Position numbers and translations under genes: made by a program
The notes under the pieces: model-generated
What the model was told of the DNA's origin: nothing
Databases searched by the model: none
The model's input: only the letters and a program-made list of their open reading frames with translations
Origin: Croceibacterium soli
GTDB lineage: Bacteria > Pseudomonadota > Alphaproteobacteria > Sphingomonadales > Sphingomonadaceae
Direction of reading: 5' to 3'
NCBI RefSeq assembly: GCF_009828065.1
Contig: NZ_WTYK01000011.1
Coordinates: forward strand, 1 to 57,587
Length of the DNA stretch: 57,587 bases
Part shown: positions 1 through 8,251 of the stretch, one piece after another
How positions within the stretch are numbered: the first letter of the stretch is position 1
Layout: the number at the start of each line of letters is the position of its first letter

Positions 1-74
<74 letters not shown>

Positions 75-266
75 CCAAAAAACCATCCACAATAGACACA
101 ACAACCCCGCCGCTCACGCCGCGGGGCTGAACGCGTTGGCGCGGATCAGGCCCACGAGGTGCGTGCTCGACACGTCGCACATCGATCGCCTAGGTCTGAA
201 AAGGTGATTGCCCACGTCGCTGTCGGATGAGCTCACGCTCATCCTGCGCTTTGCCGGAGCTATCGA

Positions 267-1109
267 ATGCGCGACGATCAGCTTGCCAAAGCCCTGCAGC
301 TGAAGGCCCTTCATGAGAGTGGCGTTACGTTCGCCATCGGTAATGCGTGGGACAGAGGGTCAGCTCGGCTTCTGACCGCAGCCGGCTTTCCAGCGCTGGC
401 TACGTCGGGGGCGGGGCTCGCGTTCTCGCGGGGAGAGCCGAACGGCGCGCCTGGCGAGGAGGCGATCTTCGCGAACGCGGCGGACATCGTAGCTGCCACT
501 CATCTTCCGGTCAGCGCCGATCTGGAGAACGGCTTTGGGCATACGCCCGAGGCAGCGGCCCGGTGCATTGAGCGGGCGATCGCTATCGGCCTCGCCGGTG
601 CTTCGATCGAGGACGCGACATATTCCACGGGCGGTCCGATCTACGACTTGGAGCGGGCGAGGGCGAAGATCCAGGCCGCGGCGGAGGCGGTTCGCCGATC
701 CGGTGTGCCATTTCAACTGGTCGCACGGGCCGAGAATTTCCTGCATGGGCGACCCGATCTGCAGGATACGGTACGGCGCTTGCAGGCCTACCAGGACGCC
801 GGCGCCGACGTTCTCTATGCTCCCGGCCTGGCCACCGCCGAGCAGATACGCGCCGTGGTCGGCGCTGTCGATCGGCCGGTGAATGTGGTTATGGGCCTGG
901 TCGGCTCCGATCTCAGCCTGGAGGAACTGTCCGACCTGGGCGTCGCTCGGGTGAGTGTCGGCAGTGCGTTCGCGCGGCGCGCATATGGAGCTCTCGTGCA
1001 GGCGGCGCAGGAAGTCCTCGAGTGTGGAACGTTCGGATTCGCTGCCGACGCCATTCCCATGGCGGATATCGAGCGTGCGTTCATGGTAGCGAGCGAGCCG
1101 ATCGCTTAG
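267..1109 (+). CDS. Isocitrate lyase/phosphoenolpyruvate mutase family protein
   Basis: A 280-residue TIM-barrel protein of the ICL/PEP mutase superfamily, soluble and probably Mg-dependent. Seen: an N-terminal strand FAIGNAWDRGSARLLTAAGF, the metal-site region SADLENGFG (about residues 83-91), SIEDATYSTGG (about 112-122) and VARAENFL (about 151-158), matching the metal- and phosphate-binding layout of the family. It lacks the KKCGH motif of true isocitrate lyases, so a C-C or P-C bond lyase or hydrolase such as 2-methylisocitrate lyase or oxaloacetate hydrolase is more likely; the substrate cannot be told. It stands alone after the tRNA gene and converges with the operon on the other strand. 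No neighbour suggests a pathway. Confidence 0.88.
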   Translation: MRDDQLAKALQLKALHESGVTFAIGNAWDRGSARLLTAAGFPALATSGAGLAFSRGEPNGAPGEEAIFANAADIVAATHLPVSADLENGFGHTPEAAARCIERAIAIGLAGASIEDATYSTGGPIYDLERARAKIQAAAEAVRRSGVPFQLVARAENFLHGRPDLQDTVRRLQAYQDAGADVLYAPGLATAEQIRAVVGAVDRPVNVVMGLVGSDLSLEELSDLGVARVSVGSAFARRAYGALVQAAQEVLECGTFGFAADAIPMADIERAFMVASEPIA

Positions 1110-1242
1110 CCACGTGACGGTGTTCGGGTGCCTGGGAAAGTTCTGCCATTCCGGCGTGCCGTGGAGAGGGTGAGCCCTTGCACCCAGACAAGTCACCAGC
1201 GATGATAATATGTATTATGTAAAATGTGAGGGTGCGGCGTCT
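1110..1242. other. Convergent intergenic region with an AT-rich patch
   Basis: This lies between two convergent gene ends. It holds a short AT-rich island at about 1203-1226 including the inverted repeat ATAATA-TG-TATTAT, striking in this GC-rich sequence. No gene or clear terminator was recognised. Confidence 0.4.
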
Positions 1243-1398
1243 TTATGCGAGCGCGCCGAACGCAGCTGCCACTGCAAGGAAGATCGCGCCCCACGCGAGC
1301 ACATAAACCACCGCTCTGCGCGCATCGAGCCGGTGAGCGCGTAGCGCGGCGATGGCCAGGATCAGGAAACCGAGCAGCGAGACGAGCGAGACCCACAT
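1243..1398 (-). CDS. Small two-helix membrane protein (51 aa), last gene of the mltB-tatD operon
   Basis: Reading the minus strand from an ATG at 1398 gives a 51-residue protein: MWVSLVSLLGFLILAIAALR, a short basic loop (AHRLDARR), then VVYVLAWGAIFLAVAAAFGA before TAA at 1243. The two hydrophobic stretches are typical transmembrane helices joined by a positively charged cytoplasmic hairpin. The start is 5 bp after the stop of the upstream metallo-hydrolase gene, so it is very probably translated as part of that operon. I recall similar tiny membrane proteins at this position in sphingomonads, but their function is unknown to me. It is too short for a 60-residue ORF cut-off. Confidence 0.75.
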   Translation of the reverse strand: MWVSLVSLLGFLILAIAALRAHRLDARRAVVYVLAWGAIFLAVAAAFGALA

Positions 1399-1403
1399 CG
1401 CAG

Positions 1404-2174
1404 CTATCGCAGATCGATCTGCATTCCGTCGTAGCCGACCAGGACGTTGTCCGGGATTTCGGCCGAAAGCGTCGCGTAGTCCATGCTCTTGTCGAGATGC
1501 GTCAGCACGGTCGTGCGTGCTCCGGTCCGCTCGCCGAACTCCAGCGCCATGGCAAGGCTGGCGTGCGTTGGGTGGCTCTCACGGCGAAGGCAATCCGTGA
1601 CGAGGATGTCGAGGCCTTCGAACAGCGCGACCATTTCATCGGTGATCGTATTAAAGTCAGTGGCATAGCCGATGGACTTGCCGTCTGCTTCGAAGCGAAA
1701 GGCGGTGCTGTTCATCTGCCCGTGCGGCATCTCGCACGAGGCTACGGAGAACCCGGAGACGATCTTGACCCGTTCGAGGCTCTCGAGCTGAACGATCGTC
1801 GGATAGCCGTACATGCCGGCGAAGACATAGCCGAAGCGCTGCTTTAGCCGCCGGAGCGTGTCTTCCGATGCGAACCCCGGCAGAGGCCCTGCACGGCCGA
1901 AGCGCATCGGGCGCAGATCGTCTATGCCGTGGCAGTGGTCGGCATGATCGTGGGTCCAGAAGACTGCGTCCACCGCGGCGATATTGTTGGCCAGGAGTTG
2001 GTGCCGCAGGTCGGTCGAGGTATCGACCAGGATCCGCGCTCCGGCCGCGCTTTCGACGATGATCGAGACCCGCGAGCGGCGGTTCTTCGGCTCGTTCGGA
2101 TCGCACTCACCCCAGTCGTTGCCGATGCGGGGAACGCCGGTCGAGGTCCCGCAGCCGAGAACGAGGAGTTTCAC
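1404..2174 (-). CDS. Metallo-beta-lactamase-fold hydrolase (PhnP-like)
   Basis: A 256-residue MBL-fold hydrolase. The metal motif HxHxDH is plain in THDHADHCHGID (about residues 77-88). It opens KLLVLGCGTSTGVPRIGNDW and has DFNTITDEM and LTHLDKSMDYATL later, as in PhnP-like cyclic phosphodiesterases and related proteins next to tatD. The GTG start at 2174 overlaps the tatD stop by 4 bp (GTGA) and begins exactly at the conserved first beta strand; further-upstream starts would fall inside tatD. It probably hydrolyses a phosphodiester, but the substrate is unknown. It is followed by a small membrane protein gene after 5 bp. Confidence 0.88.
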   Translation of the reverse strand: MKLLVLGCGTSTGVPRIGNDWGECDPNEPKNRRSRVSIIVESAAGARILVDTSTDLRHQLLANNIAAVDAVFWTHDHADHCHGIDDLRPMRFGRAGPLPGFASEDTLRRLKQRFGYVFAGMYGYPTIVQLESLERVKIVSGFSVASCEMPHGQMNSTAFRFEADGKSIGYATDFNTITDEMVALFEGLDILVTDCLRRESHPTHASLAMALEFGERTGARTTVLTHLDKSMDYATLSAEIPDNVLVGYDGMQIDLR

Positions 2175-2947
2175 AATACTGCCTTGGTGAACAGTGAGCG
2201 GAAGTTGCGGGTGGTGTTTTCCGCGAGAGTGTCGGGAGATTCGCCGCGTAAGTCGGCAACAAAGGCGGCGGTGTCGGTGACGAAGGCGGGTTCGCACGGT
2301 TTTCCGCGATGCGGGACAGGTGCGAGGAATGGGCTGTCGGTTTCGACCAGGATGCGGTCTGCGGGGATCTCCGCGGCGAATGCCTGGAGGTCCTTGGCGT
2401 TCTTGAAGGTGACGATGCCGGAGATTGAAATCGACAGGCCTAGCTCGAGGACACGGCGGCCGAAGTCTGCGGAGGCGGTGAAGCAGTGGATCAGAGCGGG
2501 GAACGTGCCCTGCTTCATTTCATCTTCAAGGATCGAGGCGGTATCTTCTTCAGCTTCGCGCGTGTGGATGATGATAGGAAGTTGTGTTCGGCGCGCGGCG
2601 CGGATGTGGGTGCGGAAGAGAGCCTGCTGCACTTGGCGGTCGGACTTGTCGTAGTAGTAGTCGAGGCCGGTTTCGCCAATGCCGATGACTTTGGGGTGCT
2701 GCGCGGCTTCGAGCAGTGCCGCTTCGCCGAAATCGGCGTGCTGGTCCGCCTCGTGCGGGTGGATGCCGATGCTGGCCCAGACGTCCGGCTCGCGCTCGGC
2801 AGTGGCGACGACGCGGGCCCATTCGGTCTGGCGGGTTGAGATGTTGAGGAAGCCCCCTACCCCCGCCGCCCGTGCGCGGTTCAGGACGCCGGACTGGTCT
2901 TCGGCGAGACCGTCGTATTCGAGATGACAGTGGCTATCGATGAGCAT
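2171..2947 (-). CDS. tatD: TatD family metal-dependent hydrolase
   Basis: A 258-residue TIM-barrel hydrolase. Metal-binding residues are visible in IDSHCHLEY at the N-terminus (HxH), GIGETGLDYYY (Glu, about residue 93), PIIIHTREA, ALIHCFTAS and ILVETDSPFLAP (Asp near 204). TatD proteins are cytoplasmic 3'-5' exo-/endodeoxyribonucleases linked to DNA repair; the alphaproteobacterial members often sit, as here, between metG and an MBL-fold gene. The ATG overlaps the metG stop by one base (TGATG), pointing to translational coupling. Confidence 0.93.
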   Translation of the reverse strand: MLIDSHCHLEYDGLAEDQSGVLNRARAAGVGGFLNISTRQTEWARVVATAEREPDVWASIGIHPHEADQHADFGEAALLEAAQHPKVIGIGETGLDYYYDKSDRQVQQALFRTHIRAARRTQLPIIIHTREAEEDTASILEDEMKQGTFPALIHCFTASADFGRRVLELGLSISISGIVTFKNAKDLQAFAAEIPADRILVETDSPFLAPVPHRGKPCEPAFVTDTAAFVADLRGESPDTLAENTTRNFRSLFTKAVL

Positions 2948-4497
2948 CAGGCCGGCTCGGTCTCTGGCATTTCGAGGCGCGGGAAGACGGGCTTGGGATT
3001 GTCGACACGGACCGCCTGGAAGGGAGCGCCGGCCGCCAGCGCGGCGAAGCTGCGGGCGCCCTCATCGATGCACATCGCGTCGAGGATTTTGGCTGAAGCA
3101 TCTGGAATTACGGGAGAAACTGCAATCGCAAGATCGCGGATGCAGCCGTAGAGCGTCGCCAGGACGCGCTCCATCCGCTGGGGATCGGTCTTGCGCAGGG
3201 CCCAGGGGGCCTGCTCGTCGACATAGGCATTGCAGGCGAACACGGCCTGCATCCAGGCCTCGAGACCTTGCGCGAATGCGAGTTTCTCGAAGGCGGCCGG
3301 AAGCTCGACGGCACAGGCCTGCCGCACGCGATCGGTGAGCGCCGCGTCCGCATCCGCGACAGGCGCTTCGGGCGTGAAGCCGCCGCCGCAGTTCTTGGCG
3401 ATGAAGCTGAGGACCCGCTGGGCAAGATTGCCGAAGCTGTTCGCCAGTTCGGAATTCGCGCGGTTTACAATGGCTTCCGCCGAATAGCTGCCATCCTGCC
3501 CGAATGTGAACTCACGCAGCAGGAAATAGCGCAAGGCATCGACGCCGAACCGGTCGGCGAGCTCGTGCGGATCGGTGACGTTGCCGAGCGACTTCGATTC
3601 CTTCTGCCCGCGATTGAGCAGGAATCCATGGGCGAAGACTTCCTTCGGCAGCGCGATACCGGCGCTCATCAGGAAAGCCGGCCAGTAGACCGCGTGGAAC
3701 CGGACGATGTCCTTGCCGATCAGGTGGACGCTGGCCGGCCAGAAGGTCCGGAACTCCTCGGTATCGTCAGGGTAGCCGAGCCCGGTGAGGTAGTTGGTCA
3801 GCGCATCGACCCAGACGTACATCACGTGATCGTCGGCGCCGGGCACTTTCACGCCCCAGTCGAAGCTGGTCCGGCTGACGGAGAGATCGCGCAGGCCGCC
3901 TTCAACGAAGCTGCGCACTTCGTTCATCTTGCCCGCCGGGCGGACGAATTCGGGGTTGTCGCGGTAAAGTGCCAGGAGCGGCTCCTGGTACTTCGACAGG
4001 CGGAAGAACCAGCTCTCCTCGACCGTCCATTCGACCGGCGTGCCCTGCGGGGAAAGCTTCTCGCCCCCTTCCCCCTTCACCAGCTCGCTCTCGTCGTAAT
4101 AAGCTTCGTCGCGGACCGAGTACCAGCCTTCGTAGCGATCGAGGTAGAGATCTCCGTTCGCTTCCATCGCCCGCCAGATCGCCTGGCTGGCGCGGTGGTG
4201 AACCTCTTCCGTAGTGCGGAAGAAGCGATCGTAGGAGATGTTCAGACGATCGAACAAGGTGCGGAAATGCCCCGACATCTCGTCGGCCAACTCGCGCGGC
4301 GTTGTCCCAAGGTCGCGGGCCTTCTGGGCCATCTTCAGGCCGTGCTCGTCGGTGCCGGTCTGGAATCGCACTTCGCGGCCGCGCAGGCGCTGGAAGCGCG
4401 CGGCGACGTCGGCGGCGACGGTCTCGTAGGCATGGCCGATATGCGGCTTGCCGTTGGGATAGTGGATCGCGGTGGTGATATAATAAGGCTCAGCCAT
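2947..4497 (-). CDS. metG: Methionine--tRNA ligase
   Basis: A 516-residue class I aminoacyl-tRNA synthetase charging tRNA-Met. The HIGH motif is in GKPHIGHAYE (about residues 17-26). The second signature is KESKSLGN, so methionine in the usual KMSKS is replaced by glutamate (codons at 3589-3603) while both lysines remain. The connective-peptide region shows no zinc-binding cysteine cluster, as in the short zinc-less MetRS forms, and the C-terminal dimerisation domain of E. coli MetRS is absent. I chose the ATG at 4497, which gives MAEPYYITTAIHYPN; it overlaps the holB end by 8 bp. It lies in a chain of overlapping genes (tmk-holB-metG-tatD). Confidence 0.96.
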   Translation of the reverse strand: MAEPYYITTAIHYPNGKPHIGHAYETVAADVAARFQRLRGREVRFQTGTDEHGLKMAQKARDLGTTPRELADEMSGHFRTLFDRLNISYDRFFRTTEEVHHRASQAIWRAMEANGDLYLDRYEGWYSVRDEAYYDESELVKGEGGEKLSPQGTPVEWTVEESWFFRLSKYQEPLLALYRDNPEFVRPAGKMNEVRSFVEGGLRDLSVSRTSFDWGVKVPGADDHVMYVWVDALTNYLTGLGYPDDTEEFRTFWPASVHLIGKDIVRFHAVYWPAFLMSAGIALPKEVFAHGFLLNRGQKESKSLGNVTDPHELADRFGVDALRYFLLREFTFGQDGSYSAEAIVNRANSELANSFGNLAQRVLSFIAKNCGGGFTPEAPVADADAALTDRVRQACAVELPAAFEKLAFAQGLEAWMQAVFACNAYVDEQAPWALRKTDPQRMERVLATLYGCIRDLAIAVSPVIPDASAKILDAMCIDEGARSFAALAAGAPFQAVRVDNPKPVFPRLEMPETEPA

Positions 4498-5440
4498 GGG
4501 GGTGACCCCTAGGATCGCCGAGCGTGGCGAGCAAGCTGCCGATTTCCATGACCAGCAGCCCGGGATCGAAATTGTAGGTCGGCGCCTGGGCGGCGAGGCG
4601 GCACAATTCGTCGTGCGCCTCCGCCAGGGCCGGGATCGCCGGCCGCTCGACATCGCGCATAGCGTTGGTGACGACCGAGCGGGCGAGATCGATCGCTGCA
4701 AGCTGGCGCTGGCGGTCGGGCCGCGCGCCGATCGCTTCGGCCAGGGCGCCGCGGCGAGTGAAGTCCGGATCGCCGACGCGGACCAGTTCCTCCATCAGCG
4801 TGTGAAGTTCCCCCAGGCCGAGGCCGAGGAAATCGAGCGCCGTGCCCGGCGACCCGCCGGAGGCGGCGATGGCGGCGGCGCGGGGCTGGGCGTCGCTTTG
4901 CGGAGCCTCCCGGCGAAGGATCGCGTCGATCTGCTTGTCCTCCAGCTGCGGGAAGCGCAGGACGCGGCAACGCGAGCGGATCGTGGGCAGGAGCCGGCCG
5001 ATGCGGTGGGCCACCAGCAGGAAGAATGTGCCCTGCGGCGGCTCCTCCAGGCTCTTGAGGAGCGCGTTCGAAGCGCTGCTCTCCAGATCGTCGGCCGGAT
5101 CGATGATCACCGCGCGCCGATCGCCCAGGGTGGGCCGGGTGGTCAGCTTCTGCTGCATCGCGCGGATCTGCGCGATGGAGATGTTGCGCTTGGTTTCGAA
5201 GGGCTTTCCTTCGTCGCGCTTGGCCTCTTCCTTGTCGTCCTTCGGCAAGTGGCTCAGCACGACGATGTCGGCGTGGTTGCCGGTGGCCGGTCCTCCGACG
5301 AGCTCGCGCGCCGCCTCCATAGCGAAGGCTGCCTTGCCGATCCCGCGGCGGCCGGAGAGCAGCCAGGCGTGGTGCATGCGCTCGCCCGCGAGTGCGGCGC
5401 GCCATTGCCGCCAGGGTTCCTCGTGCCCGGCATAGATCAT
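4490..5440 (-). CDS. holB: DNA polymerase III subunit delta'
   Basis: A 316-residue AAA+ clamp-loader subunit. Seen: a degenerate P-loop SGRRGIGKAAF near residues 29-39, SSASNALLKSLEEPP (about 120-134), and the SRC motif in TIRSRCRVLRF. Delta' does not hydrolyse ATP; it supplies the arginine finger and helps open the beta clamp. Where E. coli delta' carries a four-cysteine zinc module, this protein has a charged stretch (HLPKDDKEEAKRDEGKPFE) without cysteines. The ATG overlaps the tmk stop by 4 bp, the common tmk-holB pairing. Confidence 0.94.
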   Translation of the reverse strand: MIYAGHEEPWRQWRAALAGERMHHAWLLSGRRGIGKAAFAMEAARELVGGPATGNHADIVVLSHLPKDDKEEAKRDEGKPFETKRNISIAQIRAMQQKLTTRPTLGDRRAVIIDPADDLESSASNALLKSLEEPPQGTFFLLVAHRIGRLLPTIRSRCRVLRFPQLEDKQIDAILRREAPQSDAQPRAAAIAASGGSPGTALDFLGLGLGELHTLMEELVRVGDPDFTRRGALAEAIGARPDRQRQLAAIDLARSVVTNAMRDVERPAIPALAEAHDELCRLAAQAPTYNFDPGLLVMEIGSLLATLGDPRGHPHG

Positions 5441-6087
5441 TGCGGATCCCCGAGCAGAGAAGCGAGCGCGGCGAGGATCGCGCCGTGCGTTTCCTGTGCG
5501 GTGCCGGAGCCGTCAATCCGGGCGAACCGGCTTGGCTCGGCATCGGCAATGTGCCGGAAAGCCTCGCGCACGCGGCGGTGGAATGCCTCTTCCCGGCCGC
5601 CGATGCGGTCGCTCTCCCCGCCGTCGCGGCGGGCGAGACGAGTGGCGAGTTCCGCGTCGGGGACTTCCATCAGCAGGGTCAGGTCAGGCAGCAGCCCGCC
5701 GGAGCCGAACCGGTGCAGCGCGAGCAGGTCGGCGTCGTCCACGCCCCCGCCTCCGCCCTGGTAGGCGCGGCTCGAATCGAGATAGCGGTCGCACACGACC
5801 CAGGCGCCGCGTTCCAGCGCCGGGCGGATCAGCCTGGCGACGTGGTCGGCCCGCGCGGCGGCGAACAGCAGAGCTTCTGCTTCGGAGCCCCAGCCGGGGC
5901 CGTTCGGATCGAGCACGAGCGCGCGGATCGCCTCCGCGCCCTCGGTACCGCCGGGTTCGCGGGTGATGACGACTTCCAGCCCCCGGCGCTGCAGTTCCGC
6001 GGCGAGCAGGCGCGACTGGGTGGACTTGCCCGCCCCCTCCCCGCCTTCGAAAGCGATGAAGCGGCCACGATGCGCAGGCTCCGTCAC
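5437..6087 (-). CDS. tmk: Thymidylate kinase (dTMP kinase)
   Basis: A 216-residue P-loop kinase that phosphorylates dTMP to dTDP. It has FIAFEGGEGAGKSTQSRLLA with the Walker A loop GGEGAGKST, the substrate motif TREPGGTEGAE, CDRYLDSSRAYQG and a lid region RRDGGESDRI. The start is the GTG at 6087, overlapping the dacA stop (GTGA); the long frame upstream is antisense to or out of frame with dacA and is not coding. Usual family length. It is followed by holB with an ATGA overlap. Confidence 0.95.
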   Translation of the reverse strand: MTEPAHRGRFIAFEGGEGAGKSTQSRLLAAELQRRGLEVVITREPGGTEGAEAIRALVLDPNGPGWGSEAEALLFAAARADHVARLIRPALERGAWVVCDRYLDSSRAYQGGGGGVDDADLLALHRFGSGGLLPDLTLLMEVPDAELATRLARRDGGESDRIGGREEAFHRRVREAFRHIADAEPSRFARIDGSGTAQETHGAILAALASLLGDPQ

Positions 6088-7259
6088 CGGAACAGCCCCG
6101 CCAGCCCGTTGCGCAGGCGGTGCAGGGCGTTCGCCTCGCCGATGTCCTCGGCGGCGACCAGCGGAACGTCGTGCGGCTCCTGCCCGGGGATCGCCACGCG
6201 CAAGGTGGCCACGCGCGCACCCTTTGCGATGGGAGCTTCGATCGGTCCGCGATAGCGCAGGCTCAGCTCCGCGCCGGCCTCCCCGCCGCGCGGGAGATTG
6301 GCGAAGACTGCGCCTTCGGTATGCAGCGCCACGCTGGTTTGCGAACCGTCCTGCACCATCGCCTCCCCGACGTAAGTGTCGGCGGGAAGCAGTTGCCGGC
6401 TGCCGAAGTTGGTGAAGCCCCATTCCACGAGCCGCCGTGCCGACTGGTTGCGCATGTTGGCGGTGGGTGCGGCGGCGATGACCAGCGCGAGACGCCGGCC
6501 GTCGCGCGCGGCCGAGCCGACGAACGTGTAGCCGGCCTGGCGGGTGTACCCGGTCTTGATCCCGTCGCCGCCTTCGACGACGCCGGTGAGCGGATCGTGG
6601 TTGTTCTGCGCGATGCCGTTGTAGGTCAGGCCTCGGTGGCCGAAATAGCGCTTGTAGAGCGCCGGGAAGCGCATCGTGAGCGCTTCGGCGAGGCGCGCGA
6701 GGTCGCGGGCGCTGGTGTACGTGCGGCCTTCGTCCGGCCAGCCATTGGGCGTGCCGAAGTGGCTGTCCCGCATGCCCAGCTTGAGCGCGTTCTGATTCAT
6801 CAGCTCCAGCCAGCCTTCGACCGAACCTGCCGCGGCGCGAGCCAGGGCGATGCTGGCATCGTTGGCGGAGACGGTGCTGATGCCGAGCAGAAGCTGGCCG
6901 ACGGTCACGCGGTCCCCCGCTTCGAGGAACAGAGTCGAGCCCTCCCCGCCCCATTCATCCTCCAGCTGCTGGTCGATCACGATTTCCTGGTCGAGGGCGA
7001 GCTTCCCGCGGCCGACCAGGTCGAAGGCGGTGTAAATCGTCATGACTTTGGTGACGGAGGCCGGGATGAAGCGCCGGTCCGGCTCGCGGGCGAACAGCGT
7101 CTGCCCGGTCGAGAGGTCGACCAGCAGCGCGACCGGGATCTCCGGATCGACCGGCGCTACCGGTCGGCCGCGTTGCTCCCGATCGACCGCGGGCGGCGCT
7201 GCTGCGCCGGCCGTGGCCAGGACCGCAAGACATGCGACGATACCGATAACCCGTTTCAA
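6084..7259 (-). CDS. dacA: D-alanyl-D-alanine carboxypeptidase (PBP5/DacA family)
   Basis: A serine-type peptidase S11 protein of about 391 residues, exported to the periplasm, where it trims the terminal D-Ala of peptidoglycan stem peptides. The three catalytic motifs are present: SxxK in IPASVTKVMT, SxN in TVSANDASIA and KTG in DGIKTGYTRQAG. A signal peptide (KRVIGIVACLAVLATAGAAA) is clear. I prefer a TTG start at 7259 because AGGAG lies five bases upstream and the signal peptide then starts with KR; a GTG at 7274 is the alternative. The C-terminal part (about 280-391) is the beta-rich PBP5 C-terminal domain. Confidence 0.93.
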   Translation of the reverse strand: MKRVIGIVACLAVLATAGAAAPPAVDREQRGRPVAPVDPEIPVALLVDLSTGQTLFAREPDRRFIPASVTKVMTIYTAFDLVGRGKLALDQEIVIDQQLEDEWGGEGSTLFLEAGDRVTVGQLLLGISTVSANDASIALARAAAGSVEGWLELMNQNALKLGMRDSHFGTPNGWPDEGRTYTSARDLARLAEALTMRFPALYKRYFGHRGLTYNGIAQNNHDPLTGVVEGGDGIKTGYTRQAGYTFVGSAARDGRRLALVIAAAPTANMRNQSARRLVEWGFTNFGSRQLLPADTYVGEAMVQDGSQTSVALHTEGAVFANLPRGGEAGAELSLRYRGPIEAPIAKGARVATLRVAIPGQEPHDVPLVAAEDIGEANALHRLRNGLAGLFR

Positions 7260-7297
7260 GCCCGCTCCTGCCACCAGGGCAGCAGGATGCCGCCCGA

Positions 7298-8251
7298 TCA
7301 GCTGTTCGTGAAGATTCGTGCCTGGCTATAACCCGCGGCCCGCACCTTTGCGAGCGAGGCTTGGGCCTGCGCGCGGGTGGCGAACGGCCCTGTGCGGACC
7401 CGGTAGAGCTTGCCGGCCTGGCTGACCGTGCCGCCGATCACGCCGGCGACGGCCTGGGCCCGTTCGCGCGAGCTGAGGGCCACGGCCTGGACGACGTAGG
7501 CCCCGTTCGGCGTGGTGGCGGGCGGCGGGGTTTCGGGCGGCTTGGGCGGCTTTGGAGTATCGACCCGTCGGATTGGTTCGGGGCTGACGACGGGGGCGGG
7601 CGCCGGCGGGATTGCGGCAGCGGTGCTGGGCGGGAGTTCGACTTTCGCCAGCGCGGCGGGCGCTGCCGACGGCCTGGGCAAAGCGCCACCGCCCGGCGCG
7701 AGCTTGCGCCGGAGCACGGTGAGCAGCGCTTCGGGCGTGTCCATCCGCAGCGGGGCCGCGCGGCCGGCGCGCAGGAAGGCGCGGTCTTCCTCCGGCGGAT
7801 TGACCCGGCGCACGCGGACCGGGGCCCCGGCGGCGGCGCCGAGCTGCTCGAGCGCCGCGGGGGCGAGCGCGATCAGGGCATGGCCGTCCATCGGCCCGCG
7901 CCGTTCGACGCGGACCAGGATCGTGCGTCCGCTCTCCAGCGAGGTGACTTCGGCGTAGCTGGGCAGCGGCAGGGTGTGGTGCGAGGCGGAGACGCCCTGT
8001 CCGCCGTCGGCGGCGGCAAGGCCGGTCTCGTCATAGTTGAAGGCGTCCAGCGGAGTGTAGAGCCTATCGCCCACGCGATAGGGCTCGCCGACGACGACCG
8101 GGTAATCGGCGGCCGGACCGGTCAGTTCGAGCGGCCCGGCGTCCAGCGCGGCGGAACCGCCGGCGGCGCAGCCCGCCAGCACGGCGGGCAGGAGCAGGGC
8201 CAGCGCTAAGCCGCGCGCGGGGCCGGTGAACGTTTCAACGGGTAATCTCAT
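7298..8251 (-). CDS. RlpA-like septal ring lipoprotein with SPOR domain
   Basis: A 317-residue lipoprotein: signal peptide with lipobox LLPAVLAGC, a double-psi beta-barrel-like region (about residues 55-150, with SASHHTLPLPSYAEVTSL and VERRGPMDGHALIALAP), a Pro-rich linker, and a C-terminal SPOR domain (last 75 residues, VVQAVALSSRERAQAV to the end). RlpA proteins are lytic transglycosylases acting on denuded septal glycan, which SPOR domains bind. The usual NDRGPF segment reads ERRGPM, so activity is uncertain. The ATG at 8251 overlaps mltB by 17 bp. Neighbouring mltB and dacA fit a cell-wall role. Confidence 0.82.
   Translation of the reverse strand: MRLPVETFTGPARGLALALLLPAVLAGCAAGGSAALDAGPLELTGPAADYPVVVGEPYRVGDRLYTPLDAFNYDETGLAAADGGQGVSASHHTLPLPSYAEVTSLESGRTILVRVERRGPMDGHALIALAPAALEQLGAAAGAPVRVRRVNPPEEDRAFLRAGRAAPLRMDTPEALLTVLRRKLAPGGGALPRPSAAPAALAKVELPPSTAAAIPPAPAPVVSPEPIRRVDTPKPPKPPETPPPATTPNGAYVVQAVALSSRERAQAVAGVIGGTVSQAGKLYRVRTGPFATRAQAQASLAKVRAAGYSQARIFTNS

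Noticed and set aside
114-314. 66-aa minus-strand frame after the initiator tRNA
   Set aside because: No ribosome site, overlaps the start of the PEP mutase family gene, no recognisable composition.
1203-1226. AT-rich palindrome ATAATA-TG-TATTAT as operator or IS remnant
   Set aside because: It lies between convergent gene ends where an operator is unlikely, and there are no further insertion sequence traits.
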